A stretch of DNA of 49,025 bases from an uncultured Bacilli bacterium (GTDB lineage: Bacteria > Bacillota_I > Bacilli_A > RF39 > UBA660), in contig CALVPR010000005.1 of the NCBI GenBank assembly GCA_944351765.1, positions 1 to 49,025 on the forward strand, written 5' to 3'. Of the stretch, positions 15,816 through 24,328 are shown piece by piece. A program made the position numbers and the translations under genes. A model generated the notes under the pieces. The model did not search any database. It was not told the origin of the DNA and saw only the letters and a program-made list of their open reading frames with translations. The first letter of the stretch is position 1; every line of letters begins with the position of its first letter.

Positions 15816-16472
15816 TTTATTAAAATAGTTTTCTACTCCTTTTGCTATTAAATCAGTTAATTTATCTTGATATGATTCTTGTCTTAATAAATAGTTGTCG
15901 TTAGGATTAGAAATAAATCCTGCTTCAATTAATATTCCTGGTCTTGTTATTTGTTTATACATAAAATAACTATTATCTTTTTTATTCTCTTTTATATTAG
16001 ATATGTTATTTTTTAGTGTATCATACATAACTTTTGCAATTTCTTCATTTTCTTTATTTTTAGTAGTATAAAATATTTGTAATCCTTTCCATGCAGGATT
16101 AGTATCCGAATTTAAATGAATTGATATATACATATCGCTTTTAGCATTATTTATTAATTGTGCTCTTTTAGTTAAATCAGGTCTTTTTCTAACAGCATAG
16201 TTTTTAGGGGCCAAATCATAATCACCATCTCTAGTTAGATATACGATAGCGCCTTTACTTCCTAATTTTTGTTCTAATTTTTTTACTAAAATTAAATTCA
16301 TATCTTTTTCTAAAAATTGATTAGAAACAGCTCCCGAATCTTTTCCTCCATGTCCAGCATCTAAATATATTACTTTACCTAAAAGCGTTAAACCATTTAC
16401 TTCAGCATGCACTTTCGATAAAGTAAATACACAAATAAAAAACATAACTATAATTAGAATCTTATATTTCAT
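15813..16472 (-). CDS. cwlD: N-acetylmuramoyl-L-alanine amidase, CwlD-like (Amidase_3)
   Basis: A 219-aa secreted Zn amidase that cuts the bond between muramic acid and L-Ala in peptidoglycan. It has a signal peptide (to about residue 23, SKVHA). The zinc ligands and catalytic Glu are seen in DAGHGGKDSG, FLEKDMN, SIHLNSD and LIEAGFISNP. All are intact, unlike the remnant at 3.6 kb. The ATG at 16472 follows TTAGGTGA; the longer frame starts at a GTG in that site. Whether it acts in spore cortex, as B. subtilis CwlD does, or in general wall turnover cannot be told from here. Confidence 0.93.
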   Translation of the reverse strand: MKYKILIIVMFFICVFTLSKVHAEVNGLTLLGKVIYLDAGHGGKDSGAVSNQFLEKDMNLILVKKLEQKLGSKGAIVYLTRDGDYDLAPKNYAVRKRPDLTKRAQLINNAKSDMYISIHLNSDTNPAWKGLQIFYTTKNKENEEIAKVMYDTLKNNISNIKENKKDNSYFMYKQITRPGILIEAGFISNPNDNYLLRQESYQDKLTDLIAKGVENYFNK

Positions 16473-16649
16473 ATAGTTCACCTAATTAAGTATATGTTTT
16501 TTATTTACTACTTATCTATTTTTTATTTTGTACAACTTTTTTTAATTCAAGTTTCTTATAATATTAAACATTTTATCATTATCTGAAAATACACTTAAAT
16601 TTAATTATCTGAATTTATTTTTTATCTTGTCACCAAATTATAATATTTT

Positions 16650-17153
16650 TTAATCAATATAATATGGACTGGCGCAAACTTTTAGATTTATATCCATTTC
16701 TTTTAAAAATTCATCAAGATATTTATTTGTTTGCCCCTTTTCAACAACATATTTATAACTATATCCTTCTTCAACATAAGAATTTCCTACACTCATTTCA
16801 TATTCAGGCAAATTATCCATTGAATATGTTTTATCGCTTGCATCAACACTATTTTCTATTATTTTTTTTATGTCATAATTGTATATTCCTTTAATAGATT
16901 TTGTATATTTTAAAGCCAAATTACAAATCTCCAATGATCTACAAGCTTCATATTCTGTAAACAATTCATATTTACCATCTTCATACAACACTAGTTGAAC
17001 ATATACACAAGATTTATTTCCTGATTTGATAGTTAAAATAGGTTCTGCATGGTTAGTTAATGGTTCATCTCCTAATACCTCATTAGATTTTTTGCATCCC
17101 ACTAGTCCTAAAACTATAAAGATACACAATAAAATAATTAATATTTTTTTCAT
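16650..17153 (-). CDS. Putative lipoprotein
   Basis: A 167-aa exported lipoprotein of unknown function. The lipobox LVGC (Cys20) follows a classical hydrophobic signal. The mature part contains four further cysteines (SCVYV, EACRSLEIC, VCASP) that could form disulfides. The ribosome site is GGAGAA. The 177 bp between this gene and the amidase hold no gene, only AT-rich DNA with ATTATCTGAA twice at about 16577 and 16603. Confidence 0.8.
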   Translation of the reverse strand: MKKILIILLCIFIVLGLVGCKKSNEVLGDEPLTNHAEPILTIKSGNKSCVYVQLVLYEDGKYELFTEYEACRSLEICNLALKYTKSIKGIYNYDIKKIIENSVDASDKTYSMDNLPEYEMSVGNSYVEEGYSYKYVVEKGQTNKYLDEFLKEMDINLKVCASPYYID

Positions 17154-17325
17154 AATTAATTCTCCATTTCGACAAACTACTATTTTTTATTCTTATGATT
17201 GTAATTTATATGTCATACTTTATATTAAAATTATTTCTGCAAATTTTATTGTGTTACTTTACTTTTTTCAAATCAATATTTAATTTTTTATTCATCAATT
17301 TACAAAAATTATAATTTTTTACAAA

Positions 17326-18711
17326 TTAATTATTAACTCCATGTACTACTGTTGGTGTACTGTCATCAATACTGGTAAACTTATATCCATTTCTTTTTCC
17401 ATATTGTATTATATTTCTAAGAGCATCTCTAGTAGCAGTATGTCCATAAGAATCATGCATAAGAACAACATTTGTTTTATAATGACTAAGATTATTAACC
17501 ACATTTAAATATATCCTATTAGAATCAGAATAGGCTCCTCCAGCATCATCTGCATCTACATTCCAATCAAAATATCTATATCCGTTATTTAATACTTCAC
17601 CAGTCAAACGAGTCATTATACCAATACTATAATTTCTACTAACAGTATTAGAACTTCCCCCAGGAAATCTTATAATGTTAGTTTTTTTACCAATAATATT
17701 TTCTACTTTATTACTTATTCTATTTAAATCAGCAAAATAATTATCTACTGAACTATAAACATAACTATAATCATGTGAATAAGTATGCAACGCTATTGTA
17801 TGACCTTCATCATAGGCTCTTTTTATTATATAATTAGTAGAATCAGACTGTCCTGTTACAAAGAAAGTAGCTTTAACACCTTCTTCTTTTAGTATATCTA
17901 AAATATCTAATGTAAGATTACTAGGTCCATCATCAAATGTTAAATATATATATCCGTTACCTCCTCCACTTGGGGGATATATTACACTTACTTTTCTTTT
18001 TACACTAGTAGTATTACCACTTTTATCATTAACTGTATAAGTTATTTCATATACACCAACTTTAGTATTATCAACAGATCCACTTGTTTCTATTAAAGAA
18101 GTAATATCACCATCACAATTATCAGTGGCACTAGCACCTTCTTCAACATACACATTACCTTTGTATATAGTTACATTTTCATATCCATTTAAAGTTATTA
18201 CTGGTGCTTCTTTATCTTCTTCTTTAATTTTTCTTTCTACTGATACTTTATTCTTTGAACTATCTTCTACTGTGTATACTATTTTATCTTTTAATTGTTC
18301 TTTAACTACTTTATCAGTTAAATCGCCATCATATTCATCAGTTGCACTAAATCCTTCTTCTTCATATTTACAACCAGGACACAAAGTAATATCAATATTT
18401 CCTTCCAAAGTAATAACAGGTTCTTTTTTATCTACAACATTAACTGTTTTTGTCCTCTTTAAGATTAACATACCATAATTAAGGACATAATTAATTTTAT
18501 ATTTTCCTACTTTTTTAGTATCTACTTTACCTAATACTTTTACATCTTTAGTGTAATCTTTAAATACATTTCTAGCACTTACTTTACCTTCACTATATTT
18601 TTCATTATAGTTTAAAGTAACTTCTGTACTATCTAATTTTATCTTAGGAATTAAAAAATAAATTAATATTAAAGTTAATACAATAAGTATTATGCTAACA
18701 ATTCTTTTCAT
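17326..18711 (-). CDS. Polysaccharide deacetylase with Ig-like (DUF5011) repeats
   Basis: A 461-aa membrane-anchored carbohydrate deacetylase. One N-terminal transmembrane helix is followed by an incomplete and then two full DUF5011-type Ig-like repeats (KEPVITLEG..., KEAPVITLNG..., each with a D-x-x-DGDLT/DGDIT loop) and a C-terminal NodB domain. The NodB motifs are TFDDGPS, HTYSH, RFPGGSS, DWNVDADD and LMHDS, all intact. It probably deacetylates peptidoglycan GlcNAc or MurNAc, as PgdA/PdaA do, giving lysozyme resistance. The linker YPPSGGG joins the repeats to the enzyme. Confidence 0.94.
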   Translation of the reverse strand: MKRIVSIILIVLTLILIYFLIPKIKLDSTEVTLNYNEKYSEGKVSARNVFKDYTKDVKVLGKVDTKKVGKYKINYVLNYGMLILKRTKTVNVVDKKEPVITLEGNIDITLCPGCKYEEEGFSATDEYDGDLTDKVVKEQLKDKIVYTVEDSSKNKVSVERKIKEEDKEAPVITLNGYENVTIYKGNVYVEEGASATDNCDGDITSLIETSGSVDNTKVGVYEITYTVNDKSGNTTSVKRKVSVIYPPSGGGNGYIYLTFDDGPSNLTLDILDILKEEGVKATFFVTGQSDSTNYIIKRAYDEGHTIALHTYSHDYSYVYSSVDNYFADLNRISNKVENIIGKKTNIIRFPGGSSNTVSRNYSIGIMTRLTGEVLNNGYRYFDWNVDADDAGGAYSDSNRIYLNVVNNLSHYKTNVVLMHDSYGHTATRDALRNIIQYGKRNGYKFTSIDDSTPTVVHGVNN

Positions 18712-18745
18712 AATTTATCACTTAACAAAAATATAACATATTAAT

Positions 18746-18779
18746 AATAAAAAGACAACATTTTATTATAAATGTCGTC
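18746..18779 (-). terminator. Terminator of the small membrane protein gene
   Basis: Minus strand GACGACATTT...AAATGTTGTC, a 10-bp stem with one G-U pair, followed by TTTTTATT. Confidence 0.8.
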
Positions 18780-18800
18780 TTATTTTACATATAAAACAAT

Positions 18801-19031
18801 TTACTTTCTAATGCTTTTCTTAGATATTTTTGTAATTAATCTAATCATTGTTACTATAAAAAGTAACGAAATACTTACTATAAATAATATCCCAAATACA
18901 ACGAAATATCCAACCGAAGATAAAGCAGCTAGACCATATCCACTATCAAAATTATTTATAAACATTCCTATTAAACAAATAATAATAATTAAAATATCTA
19001 CTAAATAAAACAATTTTATTTTTTTATTCAT
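18801..19031 (-). CDS. Small two-helix membrane protein
   Basis: A 76-aa protein with two strongly hydrophobic spans (about 9-28 and 42-64) and a basic C-terminus (ISKKSIRK). No family recognised. The ATG at 19031 is the likelier start; the frame extends five codons to a GTG at 19046. It follows valS by 33 bp and is probably its last cotranscribed gene. Confidence 0.6.
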   Translation of the reverse strand: MNKKIKLFYLVDILIIIICLIGMFINNFDSGYGLAALSSVGYFVVFGILFIVSISLLFIVTMIRLITKISKKSIRK

Positions 19032-19064
19032 AAAAATCCCACGCACAAGTTTTTCTTTATAATT

Positions 19065-21608
19065 TTACATATTAGATAATTTACTTTCTACTATCTTTAA
19101 TTGATCTTTTTCTTTTTGTAAATTGTTTCTTTCTGCTTCAACAATATTAGCAGGAGCTTTACTTACATAATTAACATTAGAAAGTAATTTCTCTCTTCTT
19201 GAAATAGAGTTTAATAAATTCTCTTTTTCTTTAAGTAAATTCTCTTTTTCTTCTTCTAAATTTTTAGAATTATCATATAAAATATCTATTCTTAAGCCAT
19301 TATATTCTACAATTTCACTATTATTTTCTTTATTTTCATCACAAATTTTATCATTTAATTTAAGCATATTAAATATTAATGATTCATTTTCTTTATTTTG
19401 AATATAACTTATAACTTGGAAATCTGATCCAACATTAAGCTCCGCTTTTTTATTTCTAAATGCTGTGATAAATTCAAGTATATTATCAATATTTTCTGTT
19501 TCTTCTTTATAGATTTCTTTCTTATTATAAACTGGATAACTAGAAATCATTATAGATTCACTTTCTTTTATTGGAAGCATACTATAAATTTCTTCTGTTA
19601 CAAATGGCATAAACGGATGCATCATCTTTAATATATCAGTAAGAACTTTTAATAATACACTTTTAGTAGTATTATTTTGATTAAATTTAGATAGTTCTAT
19701 ATACTTATCACAAAAATCATTCCATATAAAACTATATAATGTATTTCCTACTATATTAAAGTCATACTTATCCATAGATTTTCTTACTTCTTTTATTGTC
19801 TCATTTAATTTAGTTAATATCCATTTATCTTGATCATTCAAGTTATCTAAAGTATAATCTTCTTTCTTAAAGTCTTCCATATTAATTAAAACAAATCTTG
19901 AAGCATTCCAAAGTTTATTAATAAAGTTCCATGTTGATTTTACTTTTTCTTCATCATATCGAAGATCCATTCCCGGAGCAGTATTTGTTGTTAAGAAAAA
20001 TCTAAGTGAATCTGCACCATATTCTTCTATTACATCCATTGGATCTACTCCATTACCCAAACTTTTACTCATTTTTCTTCCCTGTTTATCACGAATAAGT
20101 CCATGTATTAAACAATCTTTAAAAGGAATATTATCAGTAAAATGTAATGATTGAAATACCATTCTACATACCCAAAATGGAATAATGTCATATCCTGTTA
20201 CTAGTACATCATTAGGGAAATATCTACTATCCATATTGTCTGGCCAACCTAAAGTTGAGAAAGGCCATAACGCACTAGAAAACCAAGTGTCAAGTACGTC
20301 TTCATCTTGTACCCATCCTTCTTCTTTAGGTGCTTCCATACCTACATATACTTCATCACCTTTATACCAAGCAGGGATTCTGTGTCCCCACCATAATTGC
20401 CTAGAAATACACCAGTCATAAGTAATTTCCATCCAGTGAAGTAATATTTTTTCAAATCTTTTTGGCACAAAATTAACTTTATTATTTGTTTTTTGAATTT
20501 CTAATACTCTATCTGCAAGTGGACGCATTTTAACAAACCATTGTTTTGATAGATAAGGTTCTACCATAACATCAGTTCTTTCACTAAATCCAACATTATG
20601 AGTAATTTCTTTAATTTTAATTAATAAGTTATCTTCTTTTAATCTTTCTACTACTTTTTCTCTTGCTACATATCTATCTAATCCATTAAATTCTAATGCG
20701 TTCTCATTCATAGTTGCATCAGGATTCATTACACAAATTCGCTCTAAATTATGTCTATTTCCTACTTCAAAGTCATTAGGATCATGAGCAGGAGTAATTT
20801 TAACAACACCTGTTCCAAATTCCATATCGGCATGAAAATCCCCAATTACCGGTATCTTCTTATTTACTATTGGCAATATAACATTCTTTCCTATATAATT
20901 TTTATATCTTTCATCTTTCGGATTAACTGCTACTGCTGTATCTCCAAATAAAGTTTCTGGTCTAGTTGTAGCAACTTCTAAATATTCATCACTATCTTCT
21001 AACATATATTTAATATGATAAAAAGCACCTTTTACTTCTTTATAAATAACTTCTTCGTTAGATAATGCTGTCATAGCTTCCGGATCCCAATTTATAATTC
21101 GCTCTCCTCTATAAATAAGTCCTTCATTATATAAATCTACAAAAACTTTTCTAACAGCTTTTGATAATCCTTCATCTAAAGTAAATCTTTCTTTATCATA
21201 ATCAAGTCCAAGTCCTAACTTAGCCCATTGTTTATGAATATTATCTCCATATTCTTCTTTCCAAGACCATGCTACTTTTAGCCACTCTTCACGGTCCATT
21301 TCTCTTGGATTAATTCCTTCACTCTTTAATTTTTTATCTACTTTAGCTTGTGTCGCAATTCCTGCATGATCCATTCCTGGAAGCCATAGCGCATCATATC
21401 CATCCATTCTTTTATATCTAGTAATTATATCTTGAATAGTCGTATCCCAGGCATGACCTAAGTGTAATTTACCTGTTACATTAGGAGGAGGTATAACAAC
21501 ACAAAAAGGCTTCTTATTTAAATCTCCACTTTTAAAGTATCCTTTTTCTAACCACTCTTCATACTTCCCTTTTTCTACATGTTTATGATTATACTTTTTG
21601 TCTAACAT
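19065..21608 (-). CDS. valS: Valyl-tRNA synthetase
   Basis: An 847-aa class I synthetase charging tRNA-Val. The HIGH motif is [13 protein letters not shown] and the KMSKS motif is [11 protein letters not shown] (about 515). The editing domain ([17 protein letters not shown]) and the C-terminal coiled-coil arm ([18 protein letters not shown]) are present. The HD-domain gene ends 5 bp upstream; a longer frame starts at an ATG (21617) that overlaps that stop, and either start is possible, with AGGATGA favouring 21608. Expression should depend on the Val T-box upstream of the TnpB gene. Confidence 0.97.
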   Translation of the reverse strand: MLDKKYNHKHVEKGKYEEWLEKGYFKSGDLNKKPFCVVIPPPNVTGKLHLGHAWDTTIQDIITRYKRMDGYDALWLPGMDHAGIATQAKVDKKLKSEGINPREMDREEWLKVAWSWKEEYGDNIHKQWAKLGLGLDYDKERFTLDEGLSKAVRKVFVDLYNEGLIYRGERIINWDPEAMTALSNEEVIYKEVKGAFYHIKYMLEDSDEYLEVATTRPETLFGDTAVAVNPKDERYKNYIGKNVILPIVNKKIPVIGDFHADMEFGTGVVKITPAHDPNDFEVGNRHNLERICVMNPDATMNENALEFNGLDRYVAREKVVERLKEDNLLIKIKEITHNVGFSERTDVMVEPYLSKQWFVKMRPLADRVLEIQKTNNKVNFVPKRFEKILLHWMEITYDWCISRQLWWGHRIPAWYKGDEVYVGMEAPKEEGWVQDEDVLDTWFSSALWPFSTLGWPDNMDSRYFPNDVLVTGYDIIPFWVCRMVFQSLHFTDNIPFKDCLIHGLIRDKQGRKMSKSLGNGVDPMDVIEEYGADSLRFFLTTNTAPGMDLRYDEEKVKSTWNFINKLWNASRFVLINMEDFKKEDYTLDNLNDQDKWILTKLNETIKEVRKSMDKYDFNIVGNTLYSFIWNDFCDKYIELSKFNQNNTTKSVLLKVLTDILKMMHPFMPFVTEEIYSMLPIKESESIMISSYPVYNKKEIYKEETENIDNILEFITAFRNKKAELNVGSDFQVISYIQNKENESLIFNMLKLNDKICDENKENNSEIVEYNGLRIDILYDNSKNLEEEKENLLKEKENLLNSISRREKLLSNVNYVSKAPANIVEAERNNLQKEKDQLKIVESKLSNM

Positions 21609-21613
21609 TTTAA

Positions 21614-22372
21614 TCATCCTATCTTTCTATCAACATAAGTTATTAATACTTTCTCTATTTGTTTGAAAAATCCTTCTACTTCTTTATTTGTAAATGTTAA
21701 TGATTCAATTATTTTAGATATATAATTATTATTTTTAAGAAGTGCATAACTATATCTATAATTTAAATCAAATGCATCTGATAAAACTGCTAAAATTTCA
21801 TCAGAATTATTTTCAGTAAGTTTTCTTTCTATGACTCGTAACTTTTTAAAATTATCATATACCATACCACTAGGATAAGTAGTAATTCTACTATCTATGT
21901 ATGGATAATTTAACATTATTCTAAAATTATCTATTTTATGTGCATCTCTTAATACATTACAAAATGCTGCACTTTTATCATCAATGCCTTTAGGCAATCC
22001 ATTTTTATCATAAGCAAATATAGCCAACTTTATTATATTATCATAAGTAGTATCATCAGTAATATCTCTTAATATATTATTATCAAACATCATTCTTGCA
22101 GATTTTAATGCATAATCTTCATTATCAGTTTCATCAGTCAATCTATAACTTGGCATCTCATCAAAATTTGCTATTTCATGAAATAATCCAATTAATTCAC
22201 AAACAATTACTTCTTCTTCATTGAATAATCCTGTTACAAGAGCTATATCTCTACATATTTCCATAACTTTTAATGAATGAAAATATCTTGTTTTTATATT
22301 AATATTATTCATATCATATTTTTTCACATATTGTTCAAAAACTTTCATAACTCTACTACTTTTTAACTTCAT
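21614..22372 (-). CDS. HD-domain protein with altered metal ligands
   Basis: A 252-aa HD-superfamily protein. The first His is in [12 protein letters not shown] (about 29-40), but the HD doublet is HE ([11 protein letters not shown]) and the later DADK-type Asp motif reads [10 protein letters not shown]. Both are positions that normally bind the catalytic metal in HD phosphohydrolases, so activity may be lost or changed. The substrate is unknown. It is translationally close to valS (5 bp gap or 4-bp overlap) and must be read from the same leader. Confidence 0.75.
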   Translation of the reverse strand: MKLKSSRVMKVFEQYVKKYDMNNINIKTRYFHSLKVMEICRDIALVTGLFNEEEVIVCELIGLFHEIANFDEMPSYRLTDETDNEDYALKSARMMFDNNILRDITDDTTYDNIIKLAIFAYDKNGLPKGIDDKSAAFCNVLRDAHKIDNFRIMLNYPYIDSRITTYPSGMVYDNFKKLRVIERKLTENNSDEILAVLSDAFDLNYRYSYALLKNNNYISKIIESLTFTNKEVEGFFKQIEKVLITYVDRKIG

Positions 22373-22413
22373 ATACTTCTATCCCTTTCTATGAACAAAA
22401 ATCAAAATAAATT

Positions 22414-22503
22414 TTGACTGACTTACCTCACGGTAAGTTTTTTCTACTTCACAGGAATTTATATTCCTCCATAGACCAGTTTCGGATAGTCGCTACCCTA
22501 TTT
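22414..22503 (-). ncRNA. Candidate omega/reRNA region at the TnpB right end
   Basis: Three hairpins follow tnpB on the same strand: GGGTAG-CGA-CTATCC (22484-22498), AGGAAT-ATAA-ATTCCT (22453-22468) and ACTTACC-GTGA-GGTAAGT (22421-22438). TCAGTCAA follows, and TCAA is the right-end cleavage tetranucleotide of IS608-type elements. TnpB guide RNAs map to this position, with the guide just beyond the right end. The exact ends are inferred. Confidence 0.55.
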
Positions 22504-22521
22504 ATATTAATTTGTCAAAAT

Positions 22522-23655
22522 TTACAGTGTCATTAGTTCTCTTTCATAAGTTTTAATATATTTTTTTAATCCTTCTAACATAATATTTATTGCTGCATTC
22601 AAATCTCTATCGTGTATATGCCCACATTGAGGGCACTGCCAACTTCTAACACTTAAATCTTTAACTTTTCTATTTTGATAATCACATACATTACATAGTT
22701 GACTACTTGGATAATATCTATCTATTTCAATTAATCGTTTATTATACCAAATTGCTTTGTAATTTAGTACACGAATTATTTCTGAAATAGGATTTTTAGT
22801 TAAAGATTTAGCTATATAGTGGTTTTGTTGCATACCTTTTACATCCAAACTTTCAACAGCAATAATATCATTTTCTTTAATCAATTTATTTGTAATCGTA
22901 TGTAGTAAAAACTTACGAGCATTTTTTATCTTCATAAATAATTTTTGTATTTTTAATTTTATTTTATATCTGTTTTTACTTCCTAATTTACATCTAGATA
23001 GCCATCTTTGGAGACCTCTTAATCTTTTTTCATTAAATTTAATAGTATTTTTTATTTTTTCATTATGTGATGTTACTAAAAAATTTTTTATTCCTAAATC
23101 TATTCCTACTATACTATTAGAATTAAATTGTGGAATAATAATATTTTCTTCTACTAATACACTTACATAATATTTATCCCCTTCTTTTCTAATAACTGCA
23201 CTTTTTATTAATCCATTAAATTCCTTTTTAGTTCTGTATCCTCTTATTGAAACATCTTTTAGTTTGGGTAAAGTTATAGTTTTGTTTATTAAATCTAATT
23301 TAATACTATTATAATCTTTACCTTTATAAGTGCTTTTTATATTATTTGTTTTATAACTATTATGTATCCCTTTTATCTTAAATTTAGGATATTCTCCTAA
23401 ATTTTTATAATATCTTTTATAAGCATCTTCTAAATTAAATATACTATTTCTAAGAGCACAACTATCTACTTCTTTTAAAAATGTTTTTTCTTCTAAAAGT
23501 TCTGGAATTAACTTTATTCCACTATATGCATTACTAACTTTTTTATCTAGAAAATAATTATAAATGAATCTACAACTACCTATTGTTTTATTTATTAATT
23601 GTTCCTGTTTTTTTGTTGGATACATTCTAAATTTATAGCCACGATATATTTTCAT
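22522..23655 (-). CDS. tnpB: TnpB RNA-guided nuclease (IS605 OrfB family)
   Basis: A 377-aa protein with the full TnpB layout: N-terminal helix-turn-helix/WED part (YRGYKFRMYPTKKQEQLI), split RuvC with catalytic Asp in VGIDLGIKNF, Glu in IAVESLDVKGM and Asp in DRDLNAAINI, and a zinc finger of two CxxC pairs (CNVCDY, CPQCGH). The catalytic residues look intact. TnpB cleaves DNA matching its guide and helps keep the element at its site. The ATG at 23655 is chosen; the longer frame has a GTG five codons earlier. It lies directly after a T-box leader. Confidence 0.95.
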   Translation of the reverse strand: MKIYRGYKFRMYPTKKQEQLINKTIGSCRFIYNYFLDKKVSNAYSGIKLIPELLEEKTFLKEVDSCALRNSIFNLEDAYKRYYKNLGEYPKFKIKGIHNSYKTNNIKSTYKGKDYNSIKLDLINKTITLPKLKDVSIRGYRTKKEFNGLIKSAVIRKEGDKYYVSVLVEENIIIPQFNSNSIVGIDLGIKNFLVTSHNEKIKNTIKFNEKRLRGLQRWLSRCKLGSKNRYKIKLKIQKLFMKIKNARKFLLHTITNKLIKENDIIAVESLDVKGMQQNHYIAKSLTKNPISEIIRVLNYKAIWYNKRLIEIDRYYPSSQLCNVCDYQNRKVKDLSVRSWQCPQCGHIHDRDLNAAINIMLEGLKKYIKTYERELMTL

Positions 23656-23708
23656 GTTACCAACCACCACCTGTTATTCAAAAATATCTCAAAAGCAATT
23701 GTTTATAC

Positions 23709-23917
23709 AAAAAAATAATTCTTCCAATAAAGGACGAATTATCGCGGTACCACCTTACTTATAGTAAACACTATCACTTTGTCCTTTAACGCAGGCTACG
23801 TATAAAACTAACTATGCAACCTTCATTTAGTTTTCTTTTAGAAGTTCCCACCATTCTTCCTCTCTATAAAAATACTAACTAAATTACTCCTCATAGATCA
23901 ATGTCTTTTGATATATG
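23709..23917 (-). promoter_or_regulatory. T-box leader, tRNA-Val type
   Basis: The T-box core AAGGTGGTACCGCG is at 23743-23756. A terminator follows: ATAATTCGTCC (23732-23742) and GGAAGAATTAT (23715-23725), then seven T. Stem I pairs CTATG with CATAG and ATTTAG with CTAAAT, leaving GAAGGTTG as the specifier strand. GUU (Val) followed by a purine fits; the alternative GGU (Gly) does not, because the T-box base after UGG is U, which needs discriminator A73 (tRNA-Val), not U73 (tRNA-Gly). It controls tnpB, the HD gene and valS. Confidence 0.93.
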
Positions 23918-23922
23918 TATTA

Positions 23923-23951
23923 AGTATATAATAAAATTAAGTTAATTTCAA
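23923..23951 (-). promoter_or_regulatory. Promoter of the T-box leader
   Basis: Minus-strand TTGAAA (23946-23951), 17-nt spacer, TATACT (23923-23928), placing the start near 23916, right before stem I. Confidence 0.65.
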
Positions 23952-23999
23952 TATTTTTTATTAAATATTAGTAATATTAAATTATGTTCCAATTCTATT

Positions 24000-24023
24000 A
24001 CATACATTTTGTTAATTGTATGT
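24000..24023. repeat. Inverted repeat between divergent transcripts
   Basis: ACATACA (24000-24006), 10 nt, TGTATGT (24017-24023). It lies between the T-box promoter and the small toxin-like gene. It could be a protein-binding site or a hairpin; nothing more can be said. Confidence 0.35.
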
Positions 24024-24091
24024 TATCATCAATTTAGAGATGTTGATATCGGTGTTTACTCCTTAAATTCACACATAAGGAGGTGGTTCTA

Positions 24092-24136
24092 ATGCACATA
24101 AATATTATTACAGGAGGTTTATGTTGGAACTATTAG
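24092..24136 (+). CDS. 14-aa leader peptide overlapping the toxin start
   Basis: AAGGAGGTGG at about 24077-24086 precedes ATG at 24092. The frame MHINIITGGLCWNY ends in TAG inside the next small gene. The ribosome site of that gene (AGGAGG) lies within this frame, so translation of the leader may open or couple the toxin site. Coding status is inferred only from the strong ribosome site. Confidence 0.4.
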   Translation: MHINIITGGLCWNY

Positions 24137-24189
24137 TTCTAGCCTTAATAGTTATTTTATATACTATTATTGCTATAAAAAGCAAATAA
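24121..24189 (+). CDS. Hydrophobic 22-aa peptide, candidate type I toxin
   Basis: AGGAGG stands 5 nt before ATG. The peptide has acidic residue 3, about sixteen hydrophobic residues (LLVLALIVILYTIIAI) and a basic tail KSK, so it is a single membrane helix. Size, composition and setting match small type I toxins such as Fst or TxpA, which damage the membrane when their antisense RNA is lost. No sequence family is recognised; the call rests on the gene plan and the flanking repeats. Confidence 0.55.
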   Translation: MLELLVLALIVILYTIIAIKSK

Positions 24190-24194
24190 AACTA

Positions 24195-24220
24195 AAACAC
24201 CGAAATTAAATTCGGTGTTT
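24195..24220 (-). terminator. Hairpin closing a putative antisense RNA
   Basis: AAACACCGAA (24195-24204) and TTCGGTGTTT (24211-24220) form a perfect 10-bp stem. On the minus strand it is followed by TTTTAGTTTTATTT, so it should stop leftward transcription; the plus-strand tail is poor in T. A short antisense RNA starting near 24225-24240 would end here. Confidence 0.55.
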
Positions 24221-24238
24221 ACCAAAACAATAGAGTAA

Positions 24239-24268
24239 ACATTGAAGACCAATCAATGTCTCTTTTTT
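24239..24268 (+). terminator. Terminator of the small toxin transcript
   Basis: ACATTGA (24239-24245), 7-nt loop, TCAATGT (24253-24259), then CTCTTTTTT. Confidence 0.75.
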
Positions 24269-24328
24269 ATTATATGAAGTTCCCTTCATCTACATACATA
24301 TTACCATAAAATTAATAAAATTACAATA

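Larger units (their letters stand above)
22414..23700 (-). mobile_element. IS200/IS605-family element carrying only tnpB
   Basis: The unit consists of tnpB and a structured right end; no tnpA is present, so it would need a transposase in trans. The right tip is placed at TCAA near 22414. The left tip is not resolved but must lie between the tnpB start and the T-box terminator (23656-23708). There is no target duplication, as expected for this family. Confidence 0.55.
24049..24223. repeat. Paired direct repeats flanking the small toxin gene
   Basis: TCGGTGTTTAC occurs at 24049-24059 in the leader and at 24212-24222 in the 3' part. A complementary AAACACCGAA lies at 24195-24204. Thus the 5' leader can pair either with the 3' end of its own mRNA or with a convergent antisense RNA, as DRa and DRb do in Fst/par loci. 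Confidence 0.55.

Noticed and set aside
16482..16649. Gene or RNA in the gap after the amidase gene
   Set aside because: Only AT-rich sequence with a short direct repeat; no frame, hairpin or clear promoter.
23709..23917. Glycine T-box (GGU specifier)
   Set aside because: GGU would leave a pyrimidine after the specifier, and the T-box base U requires discriminator A, which tRNA-Gly lacks; valS is also downstream.
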